Positions 49,726 to 57,982 of a stretch of DNA of 59,478 bases are shown piece after piece. The notes under the pieces were generated by a model, which made no database searches, had not been told where the DNA came from, and saw only the letters and a list, made by a program, of their open reading frames with translations. The translations under genes and the position numbers were made by a program. The first letter of the stretch is position 1; every line of letters begins with the position of its first letter. The stretch comes from CAXXOK01 sp964640955 (GTDB lineage Bacteria; Bacillota; Clostridia; Christensenellales; Aristaeellaceae): the NCBI GenBank assembly GCA_964640955.1, contig CAZXJI010000021.1, positions 1-59,478 of the forward strand. Reading direction: 5' to 3'.

Positions 49726-51528
49726 ATGCGGCGTTCCCGCACCCTGTCGCCCTGGCTGTGGGGCGTCGCCGTTGCCACCCTGCTGGCCGCGGCGCTGCTT
49801 GCGTTCGCGTCCTTCCAGTACATCGGCAGCGACGACGCGCCCATCCTGCGCGCCTTCATGGGCTACGAGGGGGGCGAACCGGCCACCTTCCACCTGTACC
49901 TGCACACGGCGTTCGCGTGGTTCCTGTGGGCGATGGCCAAGCTGTTCCCGGGGGTTGCCTGGTTTTCCATTCTGCAGCTGTTCCTTTTGTGGCTTTCGCA
50001 GGTCGTGATCGTCAAAAGCCTCGTGCAGCTGGCCCGGAGACGCGGGTGGCCCGCCTGGACGGGCGCGCTGCTCGGCGCGGGCTTCCTGACGGCTTATACG
50101 CTTTACGTTTCCTGCCGCATCACCTACACCACCACGTCGGCGCTCTGCGGCGCGGCGGCGGTCGCCCAGCTGGCAAGCGTGGATTTTACGGCGGACCGGC
50201 GCCGCGCCGTCGCGGGCCCGGTGATCGGCAGCGCGCTTTTGCTGCTTTGCGCCTATTGCCTTAGGCAGATTTCCGTGCTCCCGCCGCTTTGCTTCTGGCT
50301 ATTGGCGTTCGCGGTCAAGCTGTGGGCGGCCTTCGGGAAGGGCAAACGGCCCTGGAAGCTCGCGAAGCCCGCGCTGACCGGCGCGCTGGTCACGGCGCTG
50401 CTGTTCGCCCTGTTCGCCGGGGTGCGGGCGGTCGACATCCGCCTGAACAGCGCGGAGGATTTTCTGGCCTGGCAGAACGCGCGCATCCGGCTGATGGATT
50501 ACACGGACTTCGACACCACCACCACCGACGAGACGCTCGCCGAAGTCGGCTGGAGCCGAAACGAGTTTGCACTGGTCACCTACTGGTATTTCATGGACGA
50601 TAACATCACCGCCGACGCCTTTGACACCCTTAAGGCGCAGCAGGACGCCGACGACGCGGGCCTTACGCTTGCCGACCGGCTGACGTCCGCACGGGCGACC
50701 GTGGTCGATTGCCTGCGAAGCTATCCCGCCGTGCGCTACGGGCTGTGGACCGCGCTGTTTGTGGCGCTGGCGGCGCTGGCGCTGGGACGCGGGTGGCGGC
50801 AGGCCGCGGGGGTGCTCGCGGCGGTGCTGGGCGGCGGATTGCTGCTGTTTTACCTGGGCTACACCGGACGGCTGCCCATGCGTGCCGCGCTGAGCGTGCT
50901 TCTGCCGATGGCCGCCTACCTGTATTGTGCCCTGCCCGGCCTCGCCTCGCTGCCGGCTCGACCGGCGCCTCCGTCGGAACCGGCCCCGACGGCCGCCGCG
51001 CCGCCCGCTGAAGCGCGCGCCCCCCGGCCCCTGCGCCGCGCGCTGAGCGCCGCGCTCGCGATCCTCGCGCTGGGCGGCTGCGTTTGGGCAACGGCCTCCG
51101 CCGCGGCGGTCAACGCGCCGCTCATCCGGCCCATGACCGACGAGGAGGAAAACTACGGCACCGTCAACCTGAACGACCTGGACGCCTACGCGCTGGACAA
51201 CCCCGACACGCTCTTCGTCTACGACCTGTCGCTGGTGTCCGACCACCGCCTGTTTCCGGATACGTCGCAGGGAATCCCCGACAACGTCATGTTCTGGGGC
51301 GGTTACCCGGCGCGATCCCCCGGCTGGTACCGGATGCTCGCCAAATTCGGCATCACGGAGCTGAACGCCTCCCTCTTCCTTCGGGACAACGTTCTGCTTG
51401 CGAGCACCGACGCCCAGCCGTGGGACTGCATGATGGGTTACGTGCAGGAATCCACGGACGAAAACGTGGACTGGTCGTTTTACGACACCTACGGATACCT
51501 TTACTTTTTCCAGTTGGAAACCTACTGA
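49726..51528 (+). CDS. Polytopic membrane protein, possibly GT-C type
   Basis: A 600-residue integral membrane protein with about ten hydrophobic helices and a soluble C-terminal part (~480-600). The first helix is followed by 'FQYIGSDDAPILRAFMGYEGG', an acidic first external loop as in GT-C fold glycosyltransferases, but overall similarity to a named family is not clear. The region around residue 430 is Pro/Ala rich between helices. ATG 49726 follows AAAGGAGG and is preferred over upstream in-frame codons. A role in envelope polysaccharide or lipid-linked sugar transfer is a guess from topology. Confidence 0.78.
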   Translation: MRRSRTLSPWLWGVAVATLLAAALLAFASFQYIGSDDAPILRAFMGYEGGEPATFHLYLHTAFAWFLWAMAKLFPGVAWFSILQLFLLWLSQVVIVKSLVQLARRRGWPAWTGALLGAGFLTAYTLYVSCRITYTTTSALCGAAAVAQLASVDFTADRRRAVAGPVIGSALLLLCAYCLRQISVLPPLCFWLLAFAVKLWAAFGKGKRPWKLAKPALTGALVTALLFALFAGVRAVDIRLNSAEDFLAWQNARIRLMDYTDFDTTTTDETLAEVGWSRNEFALVTYWYFMDDNITADAFDTLKAQQDADDAGLTLADRLTSARATVVDCLRSYPAVRYGLWTALFVALAALALGRGWRQAAGVLAAVLGGGLLLFYLGYTGRLPMRAALSVLLPMAAYLYCALPGLASLPARPAPPSEPAPTAAAPPAEARAPRPLRRALSAALAILALGGCVWATASAAAVNAPLIRPMTDEEENYGTVNLNDLDAYALDNPDTLFVYDLSLVSDHRLFPDTSQGIPDNVMFWGGYPARSPGWYRMLAKFGITELNASLFLRDNVLLASTDAQPWDCMMGYVQESTDENVDWSFYDTYGYLYFFQLETY

Positions 51529-51610
51529 GGAGCCCTGCGGCGTTCATCCCCCGGCAAGCGCCCGGCTCCTTCCCGCCTGCCCGGCGCAGATAGATGGAGG
51601 ATGACAGACC

Positions 51611-53035
51611 ATGCAACGTTCCCTTCCCGCGCGCGCGTCCGCGTTCCTCAAGTCCTGCCTTCTCTGGGACCGCCCCTTCACCCGCTGGGTGTTCATGGTG
51701 GCCGCCCCCCTGATCCTTCAGGATCTGGTAGGCGCGTCGCTGCACATCATCGACGGCCTGATGGTCTCCAGCCTTGGCGACGCGGCCTATTCCGCCGTGA
51801 CCCAGGCCAACCGCTACACCTTCCTTTTTCAGCTTTTCGCCTTCGGCACCGCCTCCGGCGGGGCGATTTTCATGAGCCAGTACTGGGGCGCCAGGGACAT
51901 CCCCCGCATGCGGCACTCCATGGGCATATCGCTGTTTGCGGTCACGCTGCTTTCGGCGCTGTTCACCGCCGCGGCCCTGCTGTTCCCCGGTACGATCGTG
52001 AGCTGGTTCCTGCCCGAGGGGGAAAGCTATTTGATCGCGGTCGATTACCTGGCGACCGTCGCCCCCAGCTACCTTCTGCTGGGCGTGAGCACGGTGTACT
52101 CCATGTGCATCAAAACCGGCGAAAAAACCTACATCCCGCTGATCGCCGGGGTCGCGAGCATCGTGGTCAATACCGCGCTCAACTACGTGTTCATCTTCGG
52201 GCATCTGGGCTTCGCGGCCATGGGAGCGCACGGCGCGGCGATCGCCACCGTCATCGCCTCGGGCGTGCAGCTGGCCATCAACCTGGCGTTCGCCTACGGC
52301 ATGCGTTTGCCGGCCGGCGCCACCTTCCGGGAGATGGCCTGCGGCGACCGCAGCTTTATCAAGCGCTTCGTGCGCATGGTGACCCCGGTCATCTTCAACG
52401 AGGGGCTGTGGGCGCTGGGCACGACCATGTACGGCGTGTACTACGGCCGCATGGGCGACGTGGCCGTGGCCGCCACGGGCGTGTGCTCCACCATCGACAA
52501 CCTCGTATGGGTGTTCATCTTCGGCATGATGCATGCCACCGCCATCATCGTGGGCAAGACCCTCGGCGAAGGGCGCAAGGAGGAGGCGTACCTGTACGCC
52601 AAGCGGATGATTGCCGGCGCCATGGCCGCGGGCCTGGTGCTGGGCGCGGTGCTGCTTTCGATCCGGATGCCGCTGCTGTCGCTCTTCGGCGGGCTTTCCG
52701 ACGAAGTGATCGAAAAGGCGTCGATCATCCTGTTCTTCGGGGCCATCACGATGTGGTTCCGGGCGTTCAACTGCATCAACGTCGTGGGCGTGCTGCGCAG
52801 CGGCGGCGATACGGTGTTCAGCCTCCTTTTGGACGTGGGCAGCATGTGGACGATCGGCGTGCCTCTGTGCGCGATAGCGACCTTCGTATTGCATCTGCCG
52901 GTGGAGTACGTGTATCTGTGCACCTTCGCCGAGGAGATCGTGAAGATCGCCATCGGCGTGCCGCACTTCATCGGGCGCAAATGGCTCAACAACATCACCG
53001 AAAAGAAGGGGGAACCCGTTCTTGAAAGCAATTGA
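51611..53035 (+). CDS. MATE family efflux transporter
   Basis: A 474-residue multidrug/toxin exporter of the MATE type with twelve predicted helices in two homologous halves. The N-terminal half shows 'PLILQDLVGASLHIIDGLMVSSLG' and 'FGTASGGAIFMSQYWGARD', the usual MATE motif around helices 1-3. The second half begins near 'RMVTPVIFNEGLWALG'. It uses a Na+ or H+ gradient; the substrate is unknown. It overlaps the next gene by 14 bp, suggesting coupled translation. Confidence 0.93.
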   Translation: MQRSLPARASAFLKSCLLWDRPFTRWVFMVAAPLILQDLVGASLHIIDGLMVSSLGDAAYSAVTQANRYTFLFQLFAFGTASGGAIFMSQYWGARDIPRMRHSMGISLFAVTLLSALFTAAALLFPGTIVSWFLPEGESYLIAVDYLATVAPSYLLLGVSTVYSMCIKTGEKTYIPLIAGVASIVVNTALNYVFIFGHLGFAAMGAHGAAIATVIASGVQLAINLAFAYGMRLPAGATFREMACGDRSFIKRFVRMVTPVIFNEGLWALGTTMYGVYYGRMGDVAVAATGVCSTIDNLVWVFIFGMMHATAIIVGKTLGEGRKEEAYLYAKRMIAGAMAAGLVLGAVLLSIRMPLLSLFGGLSDEVIEKASIILFFGAITMWFRAFNCINVVGVLRSGGDTVFSLLLDVGSMWTIGVPLCAIATFVLHLPVEYVYLCTFAEEIVKIAIGVPHFIGRKWLNNITEKKGEPVLESN

Positions 53036-53852
53036 CCTGGTTATCAAAATCGGCAGCATGGCGCTGGTGCAGCGCGAGGACGGCGCGATCGACTACAATA
53101 TTTTTCAGCGCCTGGGCGACGACCTGCGCCCCGGCATGGCGCTGGTCACCAGCGGCGCCACCGAGATCGGGCGGCTGGATTATCTCCACCGCGCGGGGTT
53201 TGAGCTGACCGGCGACCCGGAACTGATCAAGACCGATTACGCCGCGCAGGGGCAGATCGTGCTGATGGACAACTACCGGAAGTTTATCCATCCGGAATAC
53301 GGGGTACGCCAGCTGCTGGTGGAGCACACGCATTTCAACGATTCCATCAAGCGCGAGCATATCCGCCGGTTTCTGCTCAGGGCCGCGCAGCAGGAGAGCA
53401 TCCCCATCATCAACTACAACGATCCCGTCAGTGACGAGGAAACCCGAAAAATGGAGCTTGCCGGCCGCCGCGTGAACGGCGGAAGCGTGGTGGAGTGCGT
53501 GGACAACGACGAGACGGCCGCGGTGATCGCCTCGCTGGTCGGCGCGAAAACGCTGATCCTCTTAACCAGCACCGAGGGCATCTACCTCAACCGCGACGAT
53601 CCTTCCACGCTGGTGAGAGATCTGGTTTATCCGGATATCCAGACCCTGCGCACGAAGATTGCGGAGCTGATGACCCACTGCAACGGCGCCAGCCGCAGCG
53701 GGGCGGGCGGGGCGAAGGCCAAGCTGGCCTACGCGCTGCGCGCCGCCGAAAACGGCAGCCGCGTGATTATCGGACACGCGCGCCACCACGTGGCCGCGCT
53801 GATGGACGGCAGCGTGCCCTGCACGCACATCGGCGTTTCGAAACAGAGCTGA
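53022..53852 (+). CDS. Amino acid kinase family protein (glutamate-5-kinase-like)
   Basis: A 276-residue kinase fold protein starting at TTG 53022 with an AGGGGG site. 'DLVIKIGSMALV' is the first P-loop strand, 'GMALVTSGATEIG' the glycine-rich loop and 'DNDETAAVIASLVGAKTLILLTSTEGIY' the nucleotide-binding segment seen in ProB and UMP kinase relatives. The PUA domain of many ProB proteins is missing, and proA is not nearby, so assignment to proline synthesis is uncertain. It overlaps the MATE gene by 14 bp and is translated with it. Confidence 0.85.
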   Translation: MKAIDLVIKIGSMALVQREDGAIDYNIFQRLGDDLRPGMALVTSGATEIGRLDYLHRAGFELTGDPELIKTDYAAQGQIVLMDNYRKFIHPEYGVRQLLVEHTHFNDSIKREHIRRFLLRAAQQESIPIINYNDPVSDEETRKMELAGRRVNGGSVVECVDNDETAAVIASLVGAKTLILLTSTEGIYLNRDDPSTLVRDLVYPDIQTLRTKIAELMTHCNGASRSGAGGAKAKLAYALRAAENGSRVIIGHARHHVAALMDGSVPCTHIGVSKQS

Positions 53853-53903
53853 AAGCACTCGTTTCCACGTTTCCCTTCCGCCGTTCTCAAAGGAGGCCTG
53901 CGC

Positions 53904-54422
53904 ATGAACTGGCTTTTGGCCGTCGCGACGCTTGTGTGCGCCGCGGGCACGGGGCTGTGCTACTACTTTATGGAGCTGTCGCCAAGAAGCCCTCAGAAGC
54001 GGCTGTCCGAGGGCAAGGAATTCCGGATGCCCGACGTGCGCTTCCGCTATACGCCGCAGGAGCTGTACGGCATCTACACCGACGCGGGCGAGGCGGGCCG
54101 CCCGCTGATGAAGCGCTATTGGCTGATCGATTTCGGGCTGATCGCAAGCTTTCTGGGCGTGATGATCGCCATCGCGCTCAACGTGGTGGGACGTGACAAC
54201 CCGCTGTTCTGGCTGATGGGCGCCGTCGCGGTCGCGCGCGCCGCGGTCGACGTGCTGGAGGACCTGCTGTTTTTGGGGCTGCTGCGCGCCTATCCCGCGC
54301 GCAGGGACGGGACGGCGAAGGTCGCTTCGGCGGTGACGGCGGCGAAGTTCATCCTGCTGTACGCGTGGATCGGCATGCTGTTTATCAAGCTGTTCGCGTC
54401 GGCCTTCGGCATTACTCTGTAG
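53904..54422 (+). CDS. Uncharacterised membrane protein
   Basis: A 172-residue protein with about four transmembrane helices (residues ~2-22, ~72-95, ~100-125 and ~145-168). A charged cytoplasmic or external loop ('SPRSPQKRLSEGKEFRMPDVRFRYTPQELYGIYTDAGEAGRPLMKR') sits between the first two. No family was recognised. It starts with ATG after AAAGGAGG, 51 bp after the kinase gene, and ends before a T-rich hairpin terminator, so it is probably the last gene of the unit that contains the MATE and kinase genes. Confidence 0.72.
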   Translation: MNWLLAVATLVCAAGTGLCYYFMELSPRSPQKRLSEGKEFRMPDVRFRYTPQELYGIYTDAGEAGRPLMKRYWLIDFGLIASFLGVMIAIALNVVGRDNPLFWLMGAVAVARAAVDVLEDLLFLGLLRAYPARRDGTAKVASAVTAAKFILLYAWIGMLFIKLFASAFGITL

Positions 54423-54464
54423 CCGCGCAAGAGCCGAAGGCTGCCGGGAATTGAGTATTGTGAG

Positions 54465-54490
54465 AACCGCTGAGTATATCGGCGGTTTTT
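54465..54490 (+). terminator. Rho-independent terminator of the MATE-kinase-membrane protein unit
   Basis: 9-bp stem AACCGCTGA (54465-54473) with TCGGCGGTT (54479-54487), 5-nt loop, then TTT. It touches the first operator copy of the XRE gene at 54490. Confidence 0.75.
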
Positions 54491-54548
54491 GCAAAGCATA
54501 CTTGACATTTGATGCAAAGCGTACTATACTAAATCTGCAAAGCATGCT
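54490..54548 (+). promoter_or_regulatory. XRE promoter with three operator copies at 23-bp spacing
   Basis: TGCAAAGCATACT (54490-54502), TGCAAAGCGTACT (54513-54525) and TGCAAAGCATGCT (54536-54548) repeat every 23 bp. The third lies in the perfect palindrome AAAGCATGCTTT. -35 TTGACA (54502-54507) and -10 TATACT (54525-54530) with a 17-bp spacer are interleaved with them: copy 1 abuts the -35, copy 2 reaches the -10 and copy 3 sits at the start site. This is a typical autorepression layout for the small repressor encoded next. Confidence 0.82.
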
Positions 54549-54570
54549 TTACCAATAAGGAGTGTTCATC

Positions 54571-54777
54571 GTGAGGACAAAGATACAAGCGCTGCGAAAA
54601 CAACGACGAATCTCTCAGGAGGAGCTGGCGCAGGCCGTGGGGGTTACCCGGCAGACGATTACGTCGCTGGAATGCGAAAAATATACGGCCTCGCTCGTGC
54701 TGGCGCATAAAATCGCACGGTATTTCGGCCTGACCATCGAAGAGGTATTCGACTTTTCAATCGAGGAGGAAGCATAA
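54571..54777 (+). CDS. XRE family transcriptional regulator (small)
   Basis: A 68-residue protein that is almost entirely a Cro/C1-type helix-turn-helix ('TKIQALRKQRRISQEELAQAVGVTRQTITSLECEKYTASLVLAHKIARYFGLTIEEVF' spans the domain). The start is GTG 54571; the GTG at 54562 is too close to the AAGGAG. It overlaps operationally with the membrane-protein gene, which starts 1 base after its stop. Base composition is lower in GC than its neighbours, hinting at acquisition. It probably represses its own promoter. Confidence 0.92.
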   Translation: MRTKIQALRKQRRISQEELAQAVGVTRQTITSLECEKYTASLVLAHKIARYFGLTIEEVFDFSIEEEA

Positions 54778-54778
54778 A

Positions 54779-55213
54779 ATGGAGGCTTATCGGAAGAATA
54801 TCCGCAAGCGCGTGGCATTCGTTATCGTATATTGTGCATTGGTACTCGGTATATGCCTGCTTGGGCTTATTGGCGATGTTGCTTCGGAGGACGCCTTTGC
54901 CGTGAGCTACCTGTCCGGGTTCGGGATTGGGCTGTTGGCGGTCATGCTGATGCGACTATGGAAATATCGCCGCGCCCTGCGGGACGAGACGCGGCTGAAG
55001 GCGCTTTACGTGTACGAAACGGATGAGCGTAACCGCTATATCGACGGCAAAACCGGCGGCACGGCGACTGTCTTTCTGCTTTGTACGTTTGCGCTGGCGA
55101 GCATCGCGGCGGGCTTTTTCGATCGGACGGTGTTCTATACGCTGGTCGGAAGTACTTTGTTTATCGCCCTGGCGAAAGGTTCCTTGAAGCTGTATTATCA
55201 CCGAAAGGTGTGA
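54779..55213 (+). CDS. Small membrane protein paired with the XRE regulator
   Basis: A 144-residue protein with four predicted transmembrane helices in two pairs ('VAFVIVYCALVLGICLLGLIG' and 'GFGIGLLAVMLMRLW', then two after residue ~95), with a charged cytoplasmic loop containing 'YVYETDERNRYIDGKTGG'. XRE-membrane protein pairs of this size, often DUF2178-like, are common in Firmicutes, but their function is unknown. It shares the lower GC content of the regulator gene and ends at a strong terminator. Confidence 0.75.
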   Translation: MEAYRKNIRKRVAFVIVYCALVLGICLLGLIGDVASEDAFAVSYLSGFGIGLLAVMLMRLWKYRRALRDETRLKALYVYETDERNRYIDGKTGGTATVFLLCTFALASIAAGFFDRTVFYTLVGSTLFIALAKGSLKLYYHRKV

Positions 55214-55220
55214 GCGCAGC

Positions 55221-55262
55221 AAACAGCGGCCGTCTCCGTAACCGGGAGACGGCCGCTGTTTT
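55221..55262. terminator. Bidirectional terminator
   Basis: A 16-bp stem AACAGCGGCCGTCTCC (55222-55237) with its complement (55245-55260) and a 7-nt loop, with TTTT on the plus side and AAAC on the other. It lies between the convergent membrane-protein gene and queH. Confidence 0.9.
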
Positions 55263-55319
55263 GCGTTGGGGTGCTCCCCGGCGCGCTATGCACACGAAGC
55301 CGGATAAAAGACCGAAGCC

Positions 55320-55988
55320 CTACACCTTTGGGGCATCCTCCGTAACCGCGATTGCGTCCTCGAACCGGCGGCCCGCCTCCTGAAAATCGGGCATTGGCGC
55401 GGGCGTTTCCCCGCCGGCCTGCGCCTTTGCGCGCGCTTCCCTTTCCAGCCGCTTGCGCAGGCTGCCGTGGTAGCGCTCCTCCTCGCTGTACACGCAACCG
55501 CAGTATTTCTGGATGTACAGCCCCAGCGCCCGGGCCTCCTCCTGCCCCTGCCGGTACAGGGGGCGAAAATCCCGGTACAGGAACGGCACGCCGTACTCGC
55601 GCGCCGCGTCCTCGGCGGCGGCGCGGAGCAGATCGTGCTTCTGGTAGGGGCTGATGAGCAGGGTGGTGGAAAAATGCGTGTAGCCGTGCTCGGCCGCGTA
55701 GCGCGCCGCCGCCCGCATCCGGGCCGCGTAGCACACGGCGCAGCGGCCGGGAATATCCGCCGCCACCGCCATTGTGAAGGGCCTGAGGCCGTAAAAATCG
55801 TCCGTTTCCAGCGCCATGCCGATAGACGCGGCGTAGGATACGAGCGTGTCCCGCCGCGTGCGGTACTCCACGTAGGGATGGATGTTTGGGTTATACCAAA
55901 AGCCCGTCGGCTCGATGCCTTCCGCGCGCAGGCTTTGCACGCAGGCCACCGAGCAGGGCGCGCAGCAGATATGCAAAAGCAGTTTCAT
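55320..55988 (-). CDS. queH: Epoxyqueuosine reductase QueH
   Basis: A 222-residue metalloenzyme catalysing the last step of queuosine tRNA modification (epoxyqueuosine to queuosine), the non-orthologous replacement for QueG. It has the cysteine motifs typical of QueH: 'LHICCAPCSVAC' at the N-terminus, 'GRCAVCYAARM', 'FSTTLLISPYQKHD' and 'IQKYCGCVYSEEERY'. ATG 55988 with a GGAGG site is the proper start; the longer open frame is not coding. It stands alone with no other queuosine genes in the window. Confidence 0.94.
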   Translation of the reverse strand: MKLLLHICCAPCSVACVQSLRAEGIEPTGFWYNPNIHPYVEYRTRRDTLVSYAASIGMALETDDFYGLRPFTMAVAADIPGRCAVCYAARMRAAARYAAEHGYTHFSTTLLISPYQKHDLLRAAAEDAAREYGVPFLYRDFRPLYRQGQEEARALGLYIQKYCGCVYSEEERYHGSLRKRLEREARAKAQAGGETPAPMPDFQEAGRRFEDAIAVTEDAPKV

Positions 55989-56090
55989 TCCGGGTCGCCT
56001 CCGCCGCCATTGTAGCACATTTCGGCCGTTCCATAAAGCCCGCCTGCGGACGAACGGTTGTAAAACGCCCGCGGCGAGCCGCCGCGGCTG

Positions 56091-56119
56091 TTTCCAATTT
56101 CGCCGCGGTATGGTATACT
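56091..56119 (+). promoter_or_regulatory. Promoter of the second CHAP-type gene
   Basis: -10 TATACT (56114-56119) with -35 TTTCCA (56091-56096) at 17 bp, about 30 bp upstream of the gene. Confidence 0.6.
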
Positions 56120-56150
56120 GGCCCTGTTTACGAAGGAGATGATCGTTCCC

Positions 56151-57173
56151 GTGAAACGGCTTCAAACCCTCTTGTGCCTCCTCGCGGCGACGCTCTTTTT
56201 AGCGCCCGGCGCGGCGGCGTTCGCCCAGGACGATACGCAGACCCTTTTTGCGCAGGCGGCCGAGGAACTGCAAAGCCCCCGTACCGAAGCGCTGTTGACC
56301 GGCGAATACGCGCTGCGCACGGGCGAGACCGCCTACGTCCCCAGCGTCGCTGCGGAGATCACCCCTTACGACGAGCTGAGCACGCTGGTGATGCCCGCGG
56401 TGAACGGCACCTTCTCCACCGACGATCCGGCCGTGGCCACCGTGGACGATACGGGCCTCATGCGGGCCGTGGCGCCGGGTAAGGCCACGGTGGTCTACCA
56501 CGCGGCCGCGGGGGACGAAAGCTTCCTCGTCACCGTGGCGGACGACGCCCTGCCGGAGCGCGCAAAGGCGATGGTGTACGTGGCCCGCCGGGAGTATTAC
56601 GAAACCGCGCGCGCCCGGCTGCCCAAGTACAACAAATACGCCAAATGGTACTACGGTAAAAAGAAGGAGGTCGGCTGGTGCTCGGTATTCACCATCTGGT
56701 GCGCCAACGCCAGCGGCAGCGATCCGGTCAAGTACGCCGACCTGGACGCCGATACGGTCGGAGACGACGACGTGGTCTACTTCCGCGAGGGGCAGGTGGG
56801 CCACCAGTACGACGGCTTTTGGAAGCTGGACCGCTTCACGGGCGTTCCCCGCGCCGGCTATCTGGTGATCTACGCGGACCTGAGCAACAGCTACCGCACC
56901 ACGCACATCGGCATCGTGGTGGACGTTCAGGACCGCGGAGACGGCATCTACCGGGTGACCACGGTGGAAGGGAACATGAGCAACACCGTGAAAAGCTACT
57001 GCTACCTCTACGACAGCAACTGCGACAACCATACCGTGGGCGTGGAAAAGGGACTGAAGCTTCAAAAAAACATGAGCGTCCTGCCTTCGGAGGAGCAGAC
57101 CGACCCGCTTGAGCAGTACGAGCTGCACACCGACCACTGGTGCGTGTTCGGCTTCGGCGCAAGCTGGAAGTAG
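56151..57173 (+). CDS. Secreted CHAP-like protein with Ig-like N-terminal domain
   Basis: A 340-residue exported protein. A signal peptide (~5-25) is followed by a BIG2-like beta domain (~65-130, 'DDPAVATVDDTGLMRAVAPGKATV'). A CHAP-type domain then has candidate catalytic Cys177 ('GWCSVFTIWC'), His252 ('THIGIVVDV') and Glu273/Asn275 ('TVEGNM'). It is similar in build to the CHAP protein at 26-27 kb and probably cleaves peptidoglycan or another extracellular amide. GTG 56151 is preferred because the ATG 56139 touches the GAAGGAG site. Monocistronic with its own promoter. Confidence 0.82.
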   Translation: MKRLQTLLCLLAATLFLAPGAAAFAQDDTQTLFAQAAEELQSPRTEALLTGEYALRTGETAYVPSVAAEITPYDELSTLVMPAVNGTFSTDDPAVATVDDTGLMRAVAPGKATVVYHAAAGDESFLVTVADDALPERAKAMVYVARREYYETARARLPKYNKYAKWYYGKKKEVGWCSVFTIWCANASGSDPVKYADLDADTVGDDDVVYFREGQVGHQYDGFWKLDRFTGVPRAGYLVIYADLSNSYRTTHIGIVVDVQDRGDGIYRVTTVEGNMSNTVKSYCYLYDSNCDNHTVGVEKGLKLQKNMSVLPSEEQTDPLEQYELHTDHWCVFGFGASWK

Positions 57174-57185
57174 CGCGGGCGGGGG

Positions 57186-57213
57186 TTTCAAACGGGCGTT
57201 TCTGTGGTATGAT
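57186..57213 (+). promoter_or_regulatory. Promoter of the rubrerythrin gene
   Basis: -10 TATGAT (57208-57213) with a -35-like TTTCAA (57186-57191) at 16 bp, 87 bp upstream of the start codon. Confidence 0.55.
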
Positions 57214-57300
57214 AGACGGGAGCCGATAGGATTGTCCATCTTTCCGCCGCGCGTCCCCCGCGCGGCGCCGATTCCGCAACAAAAAAAGGAGGAGATCCCG

Positions 57301-57843
57301 ATGAAGGAACTGAAAGGCACCAAGACCGAAGCGAATCTGGAAGCCGCTTTCGCCGGTGAGAGCAAGGCGCGCAACAAGTACACCTATTACGCCTCCAAGG
57401 CCCGCAAGGACGGGTACGTGCAGATTGCCAACCTCTTTGAGGAAACGGCCAACAACGAGAAGGAGCACGCCAAGATCTGGTTCAAGCTCCTGCACGGCGG
57501 CGAGGTGGCCGGCACCGAAGCCAACCTGCTGGACGCGGCCGAGGGCGAGAACTACGAGTGGACGGATATGTACGTCCGCATGGCCGAAGAAGCGAAAGAG
57601 GAAGGCTTCGACCAGATCGCTACGCTGTTCACCCGCGTGGCGGCGATCGAAAAAACCCACGAGGAGCGCTACCGCAAGCTGCTCTCCAACATCCAGGAGG
57701 ATCTGGTGTTCAGCCGCGACGGCGACCAGGTGTGGATCTGCTCCAACTGCGGGCATATCGTCATCGGCAAAAAGGCGCCGGAGCTCTGCCCGGTGTGCAA
57801 GCACCCCAAGGCTTTCTTCGAGCTGCGCGCCGTTAACTATTGA
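57301..57843 (+). CDS. Rubrerythrin
   Basis: A 180-residue peroxide-scavenging di-iron protein of anaerobes, reducing H2O2 with electrons from NADH-linked carriers. The ferritin-like domain provides the ExxH and Glu ligands ('GESKARNKYTYYASKA', 'ETANNEKEHAKIW', 'VAAIEKTHEERY'). The C-terminal rubredoxin-like domain has 'WICSNCGHI' and 'CPVCKHPK'. AAAGGAGGAG precedes the ATG. Length is typical. It has a clear promoter and terminator, consistent with separate oxidative-stress regulation, though no PerR box is evident. Confidence 0.95.
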   Translation: MKELKGTKTEANLEAAFAGESKARNKYTYYASKARKDGYVQIANLFEETANNEKEHAKIWFKLLHGGEVAGTEANLLDAAEGENYEWTDMYVRMAEEAKEEGFDQIATLFTRVAAIEKTHEERYRKLLSNIQEDLVFSRDGDQVWICSNCGHIVIGKKAPELCPVCKHPKAFFELRAVNY

Positions 57844-57871
57844 CATATCCCGCGCGTACGCTGCAAAATAG

Positions 57872-57903
57872 GGGGACGGCCCGCAAGGCTGCGGGCCGTC
57901 CCC
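57872..57903 (+). terminator. Rho-independent terminator of rubrerythrin
   Basis: 13-bp stem GGGGACGGCCCGC (57872-57884) with GCGGGCCGTCCCC (57891-57903) and a 6-nt loop. The T-tract that follows is short. Confidence 0.7.
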
Positions 57904-57982
57904 GTTCGCATATCCGGCGTCCGTACGGCGGGCGAACCCCGCCGCATCACCGCCCGGCAACAGGATAAGGAGGACCGCACCC

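Noticed and set aside
51601..53025. Alternative plus-strand frame over the MATE gene starting at 51601
   Set aside because: Composition is Arg/Pro/His-rich with no membrane helices, whereas the 51611 frame encodes a complete MATE protein.
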